Below, in pieces: positions 53,299 through 64,000 of a stretch of DNA of 64,000 bases; position 1 is the stretch's first letter, and each line of letters begins with the position of its first letter. The notes beneath the pieces are model-generated. The model ran no database searches. It was not told the DNA's origin and saw only the letters and a program-made list of their open reading frames with translations. The stretch lies in contig CP137870.1 of assembly GCA_034406715.1 (NCBI GenBank), forward strand, positions 744,001 to 808,000, given 5' to 3'. A program made the position numbers and the translations under genes. This DNA is from Rhodotorula mucilaginosa (Eukaryota > Basidiomycota > Microbotryomycetes > Sporidiobolales > Sporidiobolaceae).

Positions 53299-54475
53299 TC
53301 ACTTGGCCTCCGCCGCTGCGGCAGCGCGCCTCTTCTCGATCATGTGCTTCATGTGCGACATGACGTACTCCTCGTCGAACGTTTCCTGTTCGGATGGATG
53401 ACAGGACGGAAAACGGTTAGAGCGCGCGCGCAATCTTCAGGAAAAGAAGGAAAAGGCGAAGTGAGGTGGGCGCACCTTCCACGACGGGCGGGTAACGAGC
53501 GCGTCTCTGTAGGCGCGGAAGACCTTGAACTTGTCGTCTTCGAGCTTGTCGGCAAAGTCCTTCGGGAGGAGATCTGCGAGGGGGAGACATGTCAGCCTGG
53601 AGGGGGTTTCGGTGCGATCAGATTTGCCACACAGGTCAGAGGAACGTGACTCACCATACTTCGGACCCGCAAAGATCCGTCCGACGAACGGTGCCACCGC
53701 GAGATCACCGATCGAGATGTCGTTCCCGAGCAGGAAGGGGCCGTCGAATTGGGTGAGCATGCCTTGGATCTCTTCGATCCCGGTAAAGACCGAGTCGGCG
53801 GCTTCCGGCTTGCCCTGGAAGAGGGCGGTCATGAAAGGCGAAGTGACGACGTCGGTGAAGCTGTACGTCGGAAAGGATGGACCGCACACCGAGCCAAACG
53901 AGGGGGAAATTGTCAACCCATACCGGCCAGTGAGACTATTCGAACGCCCGGACGTACCGCTGAGCAAAGTAGCGAGCATACGCGCGCTTGACGGGATCCT
54001 CGGGCGAGAGCTTCTTCTCCGGGTACAAGTCCGCGACGAGTTCGAGGTCGACCGCCGACTCGGGGATGTTGAGCGTTCCGGGGGCGCCTTCCTCGCCGAC
54101 GCGGATCACTGGGACCTTGCTCGCCGGGTTGACTTTCGAGGCGTACCAGTCGGGTTTGTTCTGCAGGTCGATCTCGACGTGCTTGAGAGTTCCGTCTTCG
54201 TAAGCGCCTGCGAAGGGGAGGGTTGGTCAGCATGTCCACGGGCCCTCGGGCTCGGGCGGATCGCTCGCGCGGAGGACGTACCGACTTCGCGGAGGGCGAG
54301 AGTAGCCCGCTGAGCCCACGGGCTGTGTGCACAACGTGGTCCGAGGCCGTGTTAGTCCGGTTGAGATGCTTTGTCATGCCTCGAGGTGGGGCTTCGAACG
54401 GTGAGAAAGAGCGGAGGGTGTGTGAACGGACCAGACGCGGGCGGAGAAGATGGTGATCGGCTGAGAGGGAGGCAT
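53299..54475 (-). CDS. Glutathione S-transferase (omega-like, Cys type)
   Basis: Starts MPPSQPITIFSARV (ATG at 54475). The active-site block becomes ARVCPWAQRATLALREV once an intron with a GTCCGT donor is removed; the Cys codon is split by that intron. Then GAYEDGTLKHVEIDLQNK, PDWYASKVNPASKVPVI with the cis-Pro, and ESAVDLELVADLYPEKKL complete the thioredoxin-like N-domain. The all-helical C-domain has GIEEIQGMLTQFDGPFLLGN, DISIGDLAVAPFVGR and a tail ending RRAAAAEAK. Cys-Pro-Trp points to omega-like enzymes that work as thiol transferases or dehydroascorbate reductases rather than classic conjugation. About 265 residues, normal length. Confidence 0.88.
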
Positions 54476-54720
54476 GTCTGTTCTGGAGCTCTAGTCTAGT
54501 CAAGTCTAGCGTGGAAGTGTAAAGAGGGAGAGAAAGAGAGAGAGTGAGAGGGATGACATAATTGATTCAAAGGGTATTTGTAGTGTTTGTATTCAAAGCA
54601 TTACAAACTGGATTGGCACTCGCTTGCCTGACCAGTCCTTGAGCCAACTCGCTACACACACTCGGAGACTTGGAAGGCCGACGAGCAGCGGATCACTTTG
54701 ATTGTGCTCTCCACTCGACG

Positions 54721-56892
54721 ATGGCGTCCAGGACCGCTACGCCCCAGAGTTGGGACCCGGCACTCGTCGGTCAAGGCCAAGGTCAGGGTCAACCAGGTCA
54801 AGGGCAAGGACAAGGGCAGGCGCAGGGCCAGACGCTGCAGCTGCCACAGGCGAATGCAGCAGCCAAAGGTACGTCGCCTTTCCCTCTCTCTCTCGAACCC
54901 TGGGCGTGCGAGTCCGCGAGTAGCCCCTCAACTTGGCTGCGATGCCGGTCATCGATGCCAGGCGTGCTGGACGCGTTCGGACGAGTTACAGCGTAAATGG
55001 AAGCACACACGAAAGCTGACGAGTACCCCCCTCCGCACAGCCAAAGCACAGCCTGGAGGTCCTCAGGCTGGACGCGGTCCGTCGGCAGAGTGAGTAGCAC
55101 CATTCGGCAGCCGCAACTCCCGTCTCACCCAGCAGCTGATCGCTCTCTCTCTATGCTCATACAGACCCGAGGGAAATGCTGCCGGTCCCTCTGAACCCAC
55201 ACGAGCCACCGACGTCAACTCGTTGATGGACGCCGTCGGAGCGAGTGGGGTCGATCTCGGCGTGAGAACCCTTCTCCCTTGCAGCCTTTTCTTTTTATCA
55301 AACGTGCTCAAGTTTGTGACGATGTACAGGCCGAGGAAGCGTCACTCCGGGCCACCAACGAGCGGCTGCACGCCCAAGCGATGGCGGCACAGGCGTCGGC
55401 GCAATCCTCCAACCCGAACGCGTACACCGGCGTCGACCGGCTACGAAAACAGGACTTTATCGATCCGAGCGTCTTGGCAGAGGTTGTCAAGAAAGTCGGT
55501 GAGTCTTGGGCATCGTCTGGATCTCGTCACAACAGGGCCTGTCGACTGAACCGCCCCCCTCTTGCCGCAGCCGCTGCATTTCAGCTCAAGACCCTCGAGC
55601 CCGATACAATCCCCTTCATTGCTCTCGCGACTCGGCATCGTCTCGAGTCGCTCATCTCGGCCGCAGTCGCCGCGCGCGATCACCGCCAATCGTCTTCCCA
55701 CTTCCGCCCTCCACCGCTCGTCGCCCCGACCGCTCGCAAACGACGAAGACGAGATCCGCTCGACCCGGAACTCGACGAGGCAGAAGGGGACGAGGACGAG
55801 GAGATGGAGGACGTGTCGTCGGATCAGCCAAAGGTGCCCGCGTGGGACACGCTCGTGTACGACGACCCGGAGCGGTACCTGACCGTGCTCGAGCGCGTCG
55901 ACCGGGACGAGGAGCGCAAGAAACGACGAGAACGTATGTTGCGGGACCAGAAGGAGCAAGAGGAGCGAGAACTGGCGGAAGCGATGGCGGCAGCTGAAGC
56001 GGCTCAGCGCGCGCTCGATTCGGACGGCGGATCGTCCTCGAAGAAGGAGGACGGCGGAGGCAGCACGCCCGCCGAGGAGAAGAAGGCCGAGTCCAAGGGC
56101 AAGGGCAAAGCGAAAGACAAGGATGGGACGCCCGCGACGCCTTCGGGCAAAGGGGGCGCGGATTCGCCCGCGCTCGGCAAGGACGGCAAACCCAAGAAGG
56201 CGCGCCCGAAAAAGCCGAAAGCGGGTGACGCGGGGAGCGGTGCGAGCACCCCCCTGCCTGCTGGAGGGAGCGGCGTCAAGAACCTGTCCGAGGACGTGCG
56301 GAAACGGTTGACGGACCAGCACGCGTTGCGGTCGCTCGGAGGGCAAAAGTTCAGTTGGCTGAACGCGGGCGTCGGTTCGCCGTCTCCCGCGGGTGGGATC
56401 GGGTTCGGTACTCCGACGGGAGGAGGGTTGCCCAAGCCCAAGTTTGCGACGGCGTCTTCGCTCCCGCCGCCTTCGTTTGCGCCGCTCGGAAACGCAACGA
56501 CGTCGACTTCGAACTTGAACCCGGCCAACCACGCGCCCTCCACGCCGGGACCTTCACGACCCGGTGACGGTATCCTCGGCGGTGGTGGGGGATCCCTGTT
56601 TGGGTCTCACAGCGCTGCTGCGAGCGCGTTGACGACGTCGCGGCTCAACGTCCCGCAACTGCACGACGCGCAGCGGACCCAGATCGCGAAAGACGCGTGG
56701 GAGGCCGGACACCACGTGGTCGAGTTGCCGGACTTGTTGTTCGCGCTCGAGCGGGAACGGGGGATGGGCGTCGGGCGGGGCAGCGGCAAGAACTCGGCGG
56801 TGAAAGGTCGCGCCGGGTTGACCAAGAGTTTCTCGTTCGGTCCCGGAGGCGGCAAGATGGCGCTCGGCAATAGCTCGCAAGGAGGTCGATGA
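54721..56892 (+). CDS. TAF4: TFIID subunit TAF4
   Basis: A histone-fold subunit of general transcription factor TFIID. The N-terminus is Gln/Gly-rich (GQGQGQGQPGQGQGQGQ). The TAF4 core begins VNSLMDAVGASGVDLG and, across an intron, AEEASLRATNERLHAQA, with DFIDPSVLAEVVKKV and later FIALATRHRLESLISAA. A charged middle contains KKRRERMLRDQKEQEERELA; the C-terminal histone-fold part has KNLSEDVRKRLTDQHALRSL and ELPDLLFALERERGMG, which relatives show as a DLLFALE-type end. Introns lie at about 54869-54988 (small exon between) and 55050-55560. Start: ATG at 54721 followed by ASRTATPQSW. Confidence 0.88.
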
Positions 56893-57081
56893 AGGCGAGG
56901 TGGTCATCTTACGGAATGCGTAGACCATGCACGCCGGGAAACCCAACCTTGATTACTACTTTCTTGTAATGGCCGGATTACAAGAGGTAAAAGAGAGCCT
57001 TCCTTCCGCGCAAGAGCGGTCGCTTTCATCGCTTCGCTTGCTGTACGCTGCTCTGCTCAAAGCAGCAGGTCCTTACGAGAA

Positions 57082-60000
57082 ATGGTGAGCAGCAGTTTGT
57101 AATCTCCTGCTCGCAGCTCGACTAAGCAGTCCCTCCCTCCTTGCAGTCCAATTACGGCTACCCGCCTGCAGGCGGACAGGGAAACTACGGCGGAGGAGGA
57201 GGTTACGGCGGAGGCTACAACGGCGGCGGGGGCGGAGGTGGCTATAACGGCGGCTACGGCAGCCCGTCGGGCGGCGGCTACGGTCGCGGAGGCTACGGCG
57301 GAGGACGCGGATCGGGCAGGAAACGCGCGAGAAACGGTCAGTCGACGCTGGCTGCATGCGCTTATGGATGCGTATTGATTGCTAGACTGACCCTTTGAAC
57401 GCGCCCAGACGACGACTCGCACGGCCAGAATTTCCGCCGAAGGCACAACGAGCGCGGCGACTACAACGCTTCCCCTCGCCGAGGAGGCTACGGCGGAGGA
57501 GGAGGGCGCGGAGGAGAGCCGGCGTATGACCGCGTACCGAGTCACGAGGCGATGAAGAACCGCTTCAAGGAAGAGCTGTGGACGCTCGGGAACGAGGCAG
57601 TGAGTGGACCGCGCCGATTGGGGTCATTTGCGCCAACATCAGCCCGAATTTGGGCGAGATTTGGGGGGCTGCCTACGCCAGGCGGTTCGCTGACACTGCA
57701 GGTTGTAACAGAGCTACGACCCGGCGATCGACATCCCGAGCATGGCACAGACGGTCGAGTCGTGGTTCTTCCGCGACCGAGACCTCGTCTTCCTCGCATT
57801 CCGCTCGGCGTGAGTGCCCGCCACGGTCAACGGGGTCACAGGCGAGAGAGCACATAGCTGACATGATGCGATGCAGGGTCTCTGAGATGCCGCACAAGAT
57901 CCCGCATTACGCCGCCCTGCTCGCGCGACTCTCTACAAACGCAATTGCGCCGCCCGCCTCCCTCGCTTCGCGTCTCGGCGGAGCGCCCAAGATCACCCCG
58001 GCAGCAGGACGGAGCCCACCTCGTGTCGGTGCCCCCTCGGAGACGGAGACAAAAGAGGGCGGAGACGCGGAAGGTACGGCAGAGGCAGCGGCAGAGGTCG
58101 AGGAGGAATCCAAGCCCGCCGCGCCCGAACCGGAAAAGGTCAACGTGGGCCATGCCATCATGCAAGACTTGGCCAAGGCGTTCCAAGCCTTCCTCGATGA
58201 GCGCAAGTGGAAAAGTGTCCGGTACTTGGTGAGCCGCGAGTTCCCCGAATCGGTACCGCTCTCCTTGCTCTGACCACGCAGAACGCATTCCGCACACCAG
58301 GTCATCCTCTTCGCCACTCTCACGACCATGCCGCCCTCTGCACCCGTCGTCACCGTGTCTTCCCTGCTCAGTCTGCTCAACTCGTTCGTCTCTGTGTTGG
58401 ATGAGCCCGGCTTGAAGGCAACCCGCGGCGACGAATGCGTCCGCATCGTCATTGAGGCGTTGTTGCGCCTTGACAGCACCGCACTTTCCGAACCAGCGGT
58501 CGAGATGCTCCGCGAGGGTATCGAGGGCTACGTCTCCTCGCGCCGGATCGAGAAGGAGCTGTTTGCCGACGGCGAGAATCAGGCGCAATGGCTCGACGTG
58601 AGTTGGCAGATTCTCCCGTTGTCCGTCCCAGATAGCCCGTTCGTTGACCCTGGCACGCTTTTCGCAGCCGCTCGAGCACCTCGTCGCTGCTTTCCGGTCG
58701 CTCGGTGCGGCGGATGCGCCCGAATCGAATCCGGTGGCCGAAGTCATCCCGGCAGTTTACTCGGCCCTGACGCTCGCTCCGCCTGCCGAAGACGAAGACG
58801 GCAACGCCGCTCGTGTCGAATCTCTTACCTTGCCGGTCATTCTCGTTCCGCCCGAGTCGGATGAAGGCGACCTCACGCTCGGCGTAGGTCATGGCGTCGA
58901 GCGCGCGATCCCGGCTCCGCCCGTCAGCGCGGGCTTGCGAGGCGACGAAGGGGTCGGTTACGACGGCGTCCGCCTTCTGCTGCGTCTCTTTGATGACGAG
59001 GTGCGTTTTCTCCCTCTCTCTCCCTCGAGCGCTCTCGGTGTGCTTATTCGAAAACCTTACAGACGGTTCCGACTGTCGACGACCCCGCCGGCATTGTCGT
59101 CCGCTCGATGGTCCACGACATCATCTCGCTGTACGAGGTCAACCGCAAGGATGCCGCCACGCTGCTGCTTGAGCTTCCTCGCTGGTTCAAGAAGGGCACT
59201 TTCCGCGACCCCAAGCCGGCGAAGCGAGCCAACGAAGACGACGAGGACATGCGCGAGGAACCGGAGCTGGTCGGACCGCAGTGGTCGCTCGAGACGATCG
59301 TTGTCGAGGTAGGCAAAATTCCGCTTCGATCCGGATTGAGCCGGGGTGCTGACGACTCGGAATCGCGCAGACCCTCATCGTTCTGATTCTCGCGTTGCCC
59401 GCACCGCCGCACACGCTCGTCTACTACTACTCGGTCTTGACCGAGCTTTGCCGCATCTCGCCGACTACCGTAGCTCCGAGTCTCGGTAAAAGCGTGCGCA
59501 AGCTCTATGCGGCACTCGGCACGTCTGGAACAGACGAGAGCGCCGGCGCGCCGGTCTTGGACGCGGAAGGTGTGCGCCGCTTCGCCGATTGGTTTGCGGT
59601 TCACCTCTCCAACTATGGCTTCATGTGGGGATGGAACGACTGGTGCGTGTCGTGTTTCCTTCCCGAACCGACGATCATAGGCGCTGACAGTCTGAATGAC
59701 TTACAGGGCGGCCGACATGGACGAGTCGGAGAAGCACCCGAAGCGCGTGTTTGTCAAGCGGGTCATGGACCTCGAGATTCGTTTGAGCTACTTCGACCGG
59801 ATCAAAAACACCGTGCCGGGCTCTATGCTGGACGCTGGCGTGTTCCCGGAAGAGGCGCCCGGACCTGATTACGTCTACGAGGATTCCGGTCCGTCTTGTT
59901 CTCGCGCATGTCATGTCTCGGCACCATACTGATGCACTCGTCTCCCCCTCACCTAGAACATGCCCACGCGGCCGCTGCGGCATCCTTCCTGCGCACTATC

Positions 60001-61041
60001 CGGGCCAAGGCACCCATCTCCGAGACCGAAGACGAGCTGAACGCTTTCCAGCGGGCGCTCGAGACCGAGAACAACATGACTCCGGAGGAGGCGGAGAAGA
60101 TCAAGCGCGACATGGCAGTGCAGACGATCCTCTTCGTCGGCAGCCGATCCTTCTCGCACTTCCTCAACGCGCTCGAGCGATACCTCAGCCTGCTCCGCAA
60201 CCTGTCCACCTCCCCTTCGGCTCGCCAAGAACTCCTGACGACCGTCGCCGTCTTCTGGAAGCGCCACCCGCAGTTCCACCTGATCGTGCTCGACAAGCTG
60301 CTGCAGTACCGCCTTGTCGACACGCGCGACGTCATCACCTGGGTCTTTGCTCCGAGTGAGGAGCAGCCGAACACGCGACCAAAGACGTGGAGCGACCCGG
60401 ACCTGTGGGCGATCCTGCAGATCACGCTCAAGTCGGTGCGCAAGAATGTCGAGGGCGCGAGGATGCGCGTCGAGGGACTCGGGCGCGAGGCCGAGATGAT
60501 CGGTGCGGAGGAGGACAACAAGGCTGGCGGGGAAGGCGTCGTTGATGCTGAAGGAGGTAAGTTCACTACTCTCTGGTGAGGTGGCAGTCCCACTCCAGAC
60601 TTACCGCTAATACATCCCTCTCATAGATGTAGCCGTCCGCGACGCGACCGCTTCCGAGAACCCCGAACTGGTCTCGGCCAAATCCTACCTGCACGAAGCG
60701 CAGGACGAGCAGGCTTCGACGCTCGTCGACGTCCTCGGTCACTTTGCCAAGCTCTTGCCGGCCGACGTGGGCAGGAACGATTGGGAGACGTGGTGGCTCG
60801 AGGGTTGGGTCCGCGAACTGTGCCGTTCGGTACATCCTTTTCCTTCCCCCTTCCTTTTCCAGGCGGTCTCTCAGAAGCTGAATGCTAACGTTCGGATTGC
60901 TCACTCGTACAGGCCTTCGACCGCCAGTCGATCAGCGCCCCGGCCATCGCGGACGGAATCACCAAACTCGACCTCGAAAACGCCTCGCCGAGCGTCGCGA
61001 GCCTGGTCGAAGCGGCCAAGGCGTGGCATGACCTTGTGTAA
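57082..61041 (+). CDS. NCBP1: Nuclear cap-binding complex large subunit CBP80
   Basis: With CBP20 it binds the 5' cap of nascent RNA. After a first coding exon of just the ATG (57082-57084) and a 62-nt intron, the protein has a Gly/Tyr-rich start (NYGYPPAGGQGNYGGGG) and GRGSGRKRARN, an extension not typical of CBP80. Three MIF4G-like parts follow: SMAQTVESWFFRDRDLVFLA with HKIPHYAALLARL, DIISLYEVNRKDAATLLLEL and FMWGWNDW (a family hallmark). Then come FLRTIRAKAPISETEDELN, AVQTILFVGSRSFSHFLNAL, FWKRHPQFHLIVLDKLLQY and DTRDVITWVF. It ends EAAKAWHDLV. About ten introns; roughly 980 residues. Confidence 0.92.
57085..57146 (+). other. Intron directly after the CBP80 start codon
   Basis: ATG|GTGAGC at 57085 to CCTTGCAG at 57146. 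The spliced frame reads M then SNYGYPPAGG. The first coding exon is a single codon. The alternative, a start inside the next exon, has no ATG before the conserved part. Confidence 0.6.
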
Positions 61042-61224
61042 TGGGCACGCGCAGAACCTTTTCAGCTTGCTCGAATGAAAAGCAGCGTCGATGCATTGTG
61101 CACTCACAACAGAGACGGCAGGAGATCGAGAGATAAAGTGAGAGAGTTGGGAATATGTATGCATCTTCCGTCTGCGTAGTATATCTCATTCTAACCCAAT
61201 TTTTCGTGTCGTGGACCTCCTTTT

Positions 61225-62824
61225 CTAACCTCCGCCGCTCCGATTGCGCACTCGATCCCGTTCGAGGTGCTGCCGTTTCTCTCCCATCCCGACAAACGCC
61301 TCATATACGGCCCAGCCGATCCCGGCGCTGCCCGCCTTCCTGACGACGCGGAGTCCTCCGCCCTCCCAAAAGCCGAGGATGCCGCTCTGCGAATAGACGA
61401 GCTTGACCGACTGCCAGAGCGACTTGTACTGCGCGGGGTCGAGTTGTCGTCGCGTCTTGAGGAGGTCGAACGGCGTTGTCAAGAGGGTTGACGCGAGGGA
61501 AGCAGAGGCGCCTGATGATCCGGTTCGTGTGACGTTGGGAAGGGCGGGCGGCACTGATCAGCCAGGACTCTGGCCCTCAAGAGAAAGGCAATGAGGACTC
61601 ACCCGCCAAACCGCCTCCTACGGCACCTTTGCCCTTGTCCCCGCGCATGCCGAGCAGACGTTGCCCGCGCTCGTAAAAGACGATAAAAAGCCCCGCACCG
61701 GGCGCGTCTCGCAAAGCGGTCGGGACCGCTCCGCGCCATAATGACCGGAGCCCGCCGGACGAGTACAGCGTTCGGAGGGCGGTGAAAGTTGAGGGGGGTC
61801 GGGGGGCTGCTGCTTGAAGCCGGAATGTAGATGTGCCGGCGGGGGAGGAGGAGGAAGTGGATGGCGATGAGGACGAAGAAGTGGCGGCGGATTGTGCCAT
61901 GGATAGTGTAGACTGCGGAGAGAGAGAGAGCGGACCGTTAATGATCGGGTATGGAAGGGCCCCACAGGAAGGAGACCCACTTCTGATAAGGTTTTCAGCA
62001 GCGTGAACGGCGTCAACGCGAACCCGACCGCTGTTCGGGCCGTACTGCCGACCAACAAGTCTCCGATCGGAGTGAGCTTGACTTTGCCGCCGCCGCCACC
62101 GCCTGCTGATGCTGCTGCTGTTGATGATGTGCTGGATGGAGAGGTCTTTGCGCGAAAGAGGGAGGAGCGGCCGATGAGGGCTCGGAGGCGCGAGAGGGAG
62201 AGGAAGTAGAGCGAAACGCCGGGGACGTTTCTGTGAGGCGTAGCGACGTAAGAAGCACCGCCCGGTTAGTCAGCGCGCGGCGCGTTGTCGTAGGGGACGG
62301 TTGGGAAGTGGCTCCTCACCGATAGAGAGTCGGCACAGTCCCTCGCCAGAGACCCTGAACGCCGTCTATTCTGACGACCTCTCGCGCCGTCGTCAAAATC
62401 TTGGCTCGCGCGACTTTTGGTTTCCTCAATTGCGGGGGTTGTTGCTTTGAGCTAGTTCCCGCCGAGGCTGGAGGTGTGGAAGATCTTGTTGCTGTTGCGG
62501 AAGAAGTAGCGGTCGAGGAGGGAGGTGGTCGGTCTTGCTGGATCCGGGTTTTGATGACTGAGCACGGGGCAAACGAGGGTCAGGGATCGCGCAATGGAAA
62601 GAACGCTGACCCGGCTCACGGTCTAGGGGTTGAAGCATGAGGACGCTGGCAGCACCCGAGAGGGCACCACTCGCGAGGTGCCACGACGCCGGCAACGCCG
62701 CGTGCGACTTGGCGACGGCCGGTTCCGCAGCTGCTGCTTGAGGTGGAAGTTCCGCTTCTGTAGAGACGGGCGGATCGAGCATCGTAGCGGGAGCGATTGC
62801 AGCAGTCGCCGGAGGGGGAGCCAT
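61225..62824 (-). CDS. HEM25: Mitochondrial glycine carrier, Hem25/SLC25A38 type
   Basis: Imports glycine into mitochondria for the first step of heme synthesis. Three carrier repeats are visible after splicing: ASGALSGAASVLMLQPLDLI with KTRIQQD; LVGSTARTAVGFALTPFTLL with KT; and ASLASTLLTTPFDLLKTRRQ. The PxxxxKT signatures and the GLQGLWRGTVPTLYR- and LWRGAVPTALRDAPGAGLFI-type blocks fit SLC25A38. The middle loops carry long Ser/Pro/Ala and Gly runs (SSSSSPSTSSSSPAG, SAGGGGGGK) unusual for a carrier, so it is longer than the typical 300 residues. Start taken as the ATG at 62824 (MAPPPATAAIAP); the frame is open further upstream without an ATG. It ends RNRSGGG. Confidence 0.85.
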
Positions 62825-63686
62825 GACGCGGCGATTCAGCAACACGCTCGATGGTGATCTTGTGCGCGCTGCAGGCTGCGGCAATCACACTGCTCGATGG
62901 CCTGCGCTTAGATCGGGAAAAGGTCCGAGGGCGAGGTGTAGCCGCGATCGATGAGCAGATCGCACTCCGGCGACTTGCGGATCTTCGCGGCGACAGAAGC
63001 TCTTCCACAGCCGGAAAGCATCGGATCGCTCTCACGACGCTACAGATGTCGCCATGGAACGTATAAGCCCGAGAGGGTCTGTCTTATGTGGACACGCCGT
63101 TGAATCGCAAGAAAGGCGGCCGCTGCCCGGCACCGAGAAGCCGGCTGCAAGTTTTCTCTCCCTCACTCTCGCCATGAGCCTGATCCGCCTACTCGGGCAT
63201 CGCAGGGACAAGAGCACGAAGCAAGTTGATGTGAGGACACGTAGTTGCAAAGTAGGCATATCGACGAGCGAGCCAAGGGTTGACCGCGAGACCGTTTGCC
63301 GGAACTCGCGCAGTCAGACGAGCTGCTTCACCGCTGTTCACCGGGACGTGTTGAGTGCGTACCCCTCCGAGGAACCAGTGTAACGCGCGGGAAGGAAAAT
63401 GAGAATCTATTGCGTGGGCGGGAGAGAAAGAAAGCGAGGTCAGCGCTCGGATCCTTGTCTCCGCCAGAGTTGGTGGCCGCTTGTTCCGCACAAGCACGCA
63501 CACACGCGCGCGCAGGGTGGTATATGGGTAGTGGGGGATCAGTGTAACTATGAAATTCCAGCAGAGATCCCTCGTAATGGGGCTCATGAGTCTGGCTCTC
63601 CCCCTCGCCCGTGAAGGCGAGAGGTACCGAGGATTGAAATAAACGCAAAATTGGCGGCTGCGTATCATCTTGTCCCCCCTTCGCGT

Positions 63687-63722
<36 letters not shown>

Positions 63723-64000
63723 ATGTGCGCGCGGCGTGTGTGCGGTGTGCGAGCAGCGAGGACTGGGTTTGTGAGAGGGAGGAGCGTGAACGTACGGTGA
63801 GGTGATTGCGCGCGAGTTGAGCAGCTTGAGATGCGAGTGCTAAAGCAAGAGAGCAAGACGTGTTTGGCGAGCCGGAGGGCGAGCGAGCGTAGAGAGTGAA
63901 GAGTCGAAAGGAAAGAAGAGAGAGCAAGCTGGGCTCGCTCGCTCGACGCGCGCGCCCCGAATACAAAACTTTCAGAGATTAGAAATAGGGATTACAATGA
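62825..64000. other. Right-end region without a supported gene
   Basis: 1.2 kb. The first 250 bp are the HEM25 upstream region. A minus-strand frame ending near 63189 (YFATTCPHINLLRALVPAMPE) and a plus-strand frame from 63175 (MSLIRLLGHRRDKSTK) are open but lack any motif I recognise. GA-rich DNA runs from 63760 to 63960. The next gene may begin just beyond the window. Confidence 0.35.
63691..63719. repeat. GT dinucleotide microsatellite
   Basis: An unbroken run of GT units over 29 bases, followed by GT/GC-rich variants to about 63755. It lies in the gene-free right end. Confidence 0.95.

Noticed and set aside
63175-63383. Short plus-strand frame MSLIRLLGHRRDKSTK as a gene start
   Set aside because: Good-looking pyrimidine-rich leader, but the frame ends soon, has no motif, and no donor leads to further coding sequence in the window.
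1-64000. Transposons, retroelements, CRISPR arrays, rRNA
   Set aside because: No transposase or reverse-transcriptase motifs, no long terminal or inverted repeats, no regular spacer arrays and no rRNA-like sequence were seen. The only large repeat is the F-box gene family.

Overview
The window reads as nuclear DNA of a GC-rich basidiomycete yeast. It is probably a red yeast of the Microbotryomycetes (Rhodotorula/Rhodosporidium type); this placement is inferred from gene style, not from a search. Almost every gene is cut by many short introns, mostly 50-90 nt, with GTGAGT- or GTACGT-like donors, CTGAC/CTAAC branch sites and CAG/TAG acceptors. There is roughly one gene per 2-3 kb, intergenic gaps are short, and I see no recognisable transposon, retroelement, rRNA or tRNA.

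Left part (0-36 kb), ordinary single-copy genes. In order: the 5' end of a TCF25/Rqc1-like gene (-), a universal stress protein (-), phospholipase D1 with PX, PH-like and two HKD motifs (+), isocitrate lyase (+), a secreted Kre9/Knh1-like GPI protein (+), an FYRN/FYRC (TBRG1-like) nuclear protein (-), REV7 (+), the cohesin acetyltransferase ECO1 (+), a branched-chain aminotransferase (+), an AIM6-like protein (+), a GATA zinc-finger factor (-), a Sls1-like mitochondrial protein (-) divergent from mitochondrial ribosomal protein bL17m (+), and a four-TM protein with a Tyr/Gly-rich tail (-).

Middle part (36.7-51 kb), the most unusual region. Eight F-box proteins lie head-to-tail on the minus strand. 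Seven (called A, B, C, D, E, F and G here) are close paralogues with an N-terminal F-box, a leucine-rich body and usually an acidic tail. They fall into groups that share first exons and upstream sequence. Three of the seven (B, D, G) carry a frameshift or an in-frame stop between body and tail. The eighth (H) is divergent. This looks like a young, still-evolving family of putative SCF substrate adaptors.

Right part (51-64 kb), ordinary genes again: an HPP-family membrane protein (+), a glutathione S-transferase (-), TAF4 (+), the nuclear cap-binding subunit CBP80 with a Gly/Tyr-rich N-terminus (+), and the mitochondrial glycine carrier Hem25/SLC25A38 (-). The last 1.2 kb has no gene I can support but holds a GT microsatellite.

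Splice details worth noting are at least one well-supported GC-AG intron (in PLD1) with two more candidates sharing the donor GCGAGTC, a CBP80 first coding exon that is only the ATG, and first introns in four F-box copies that are in frame and stop-free.
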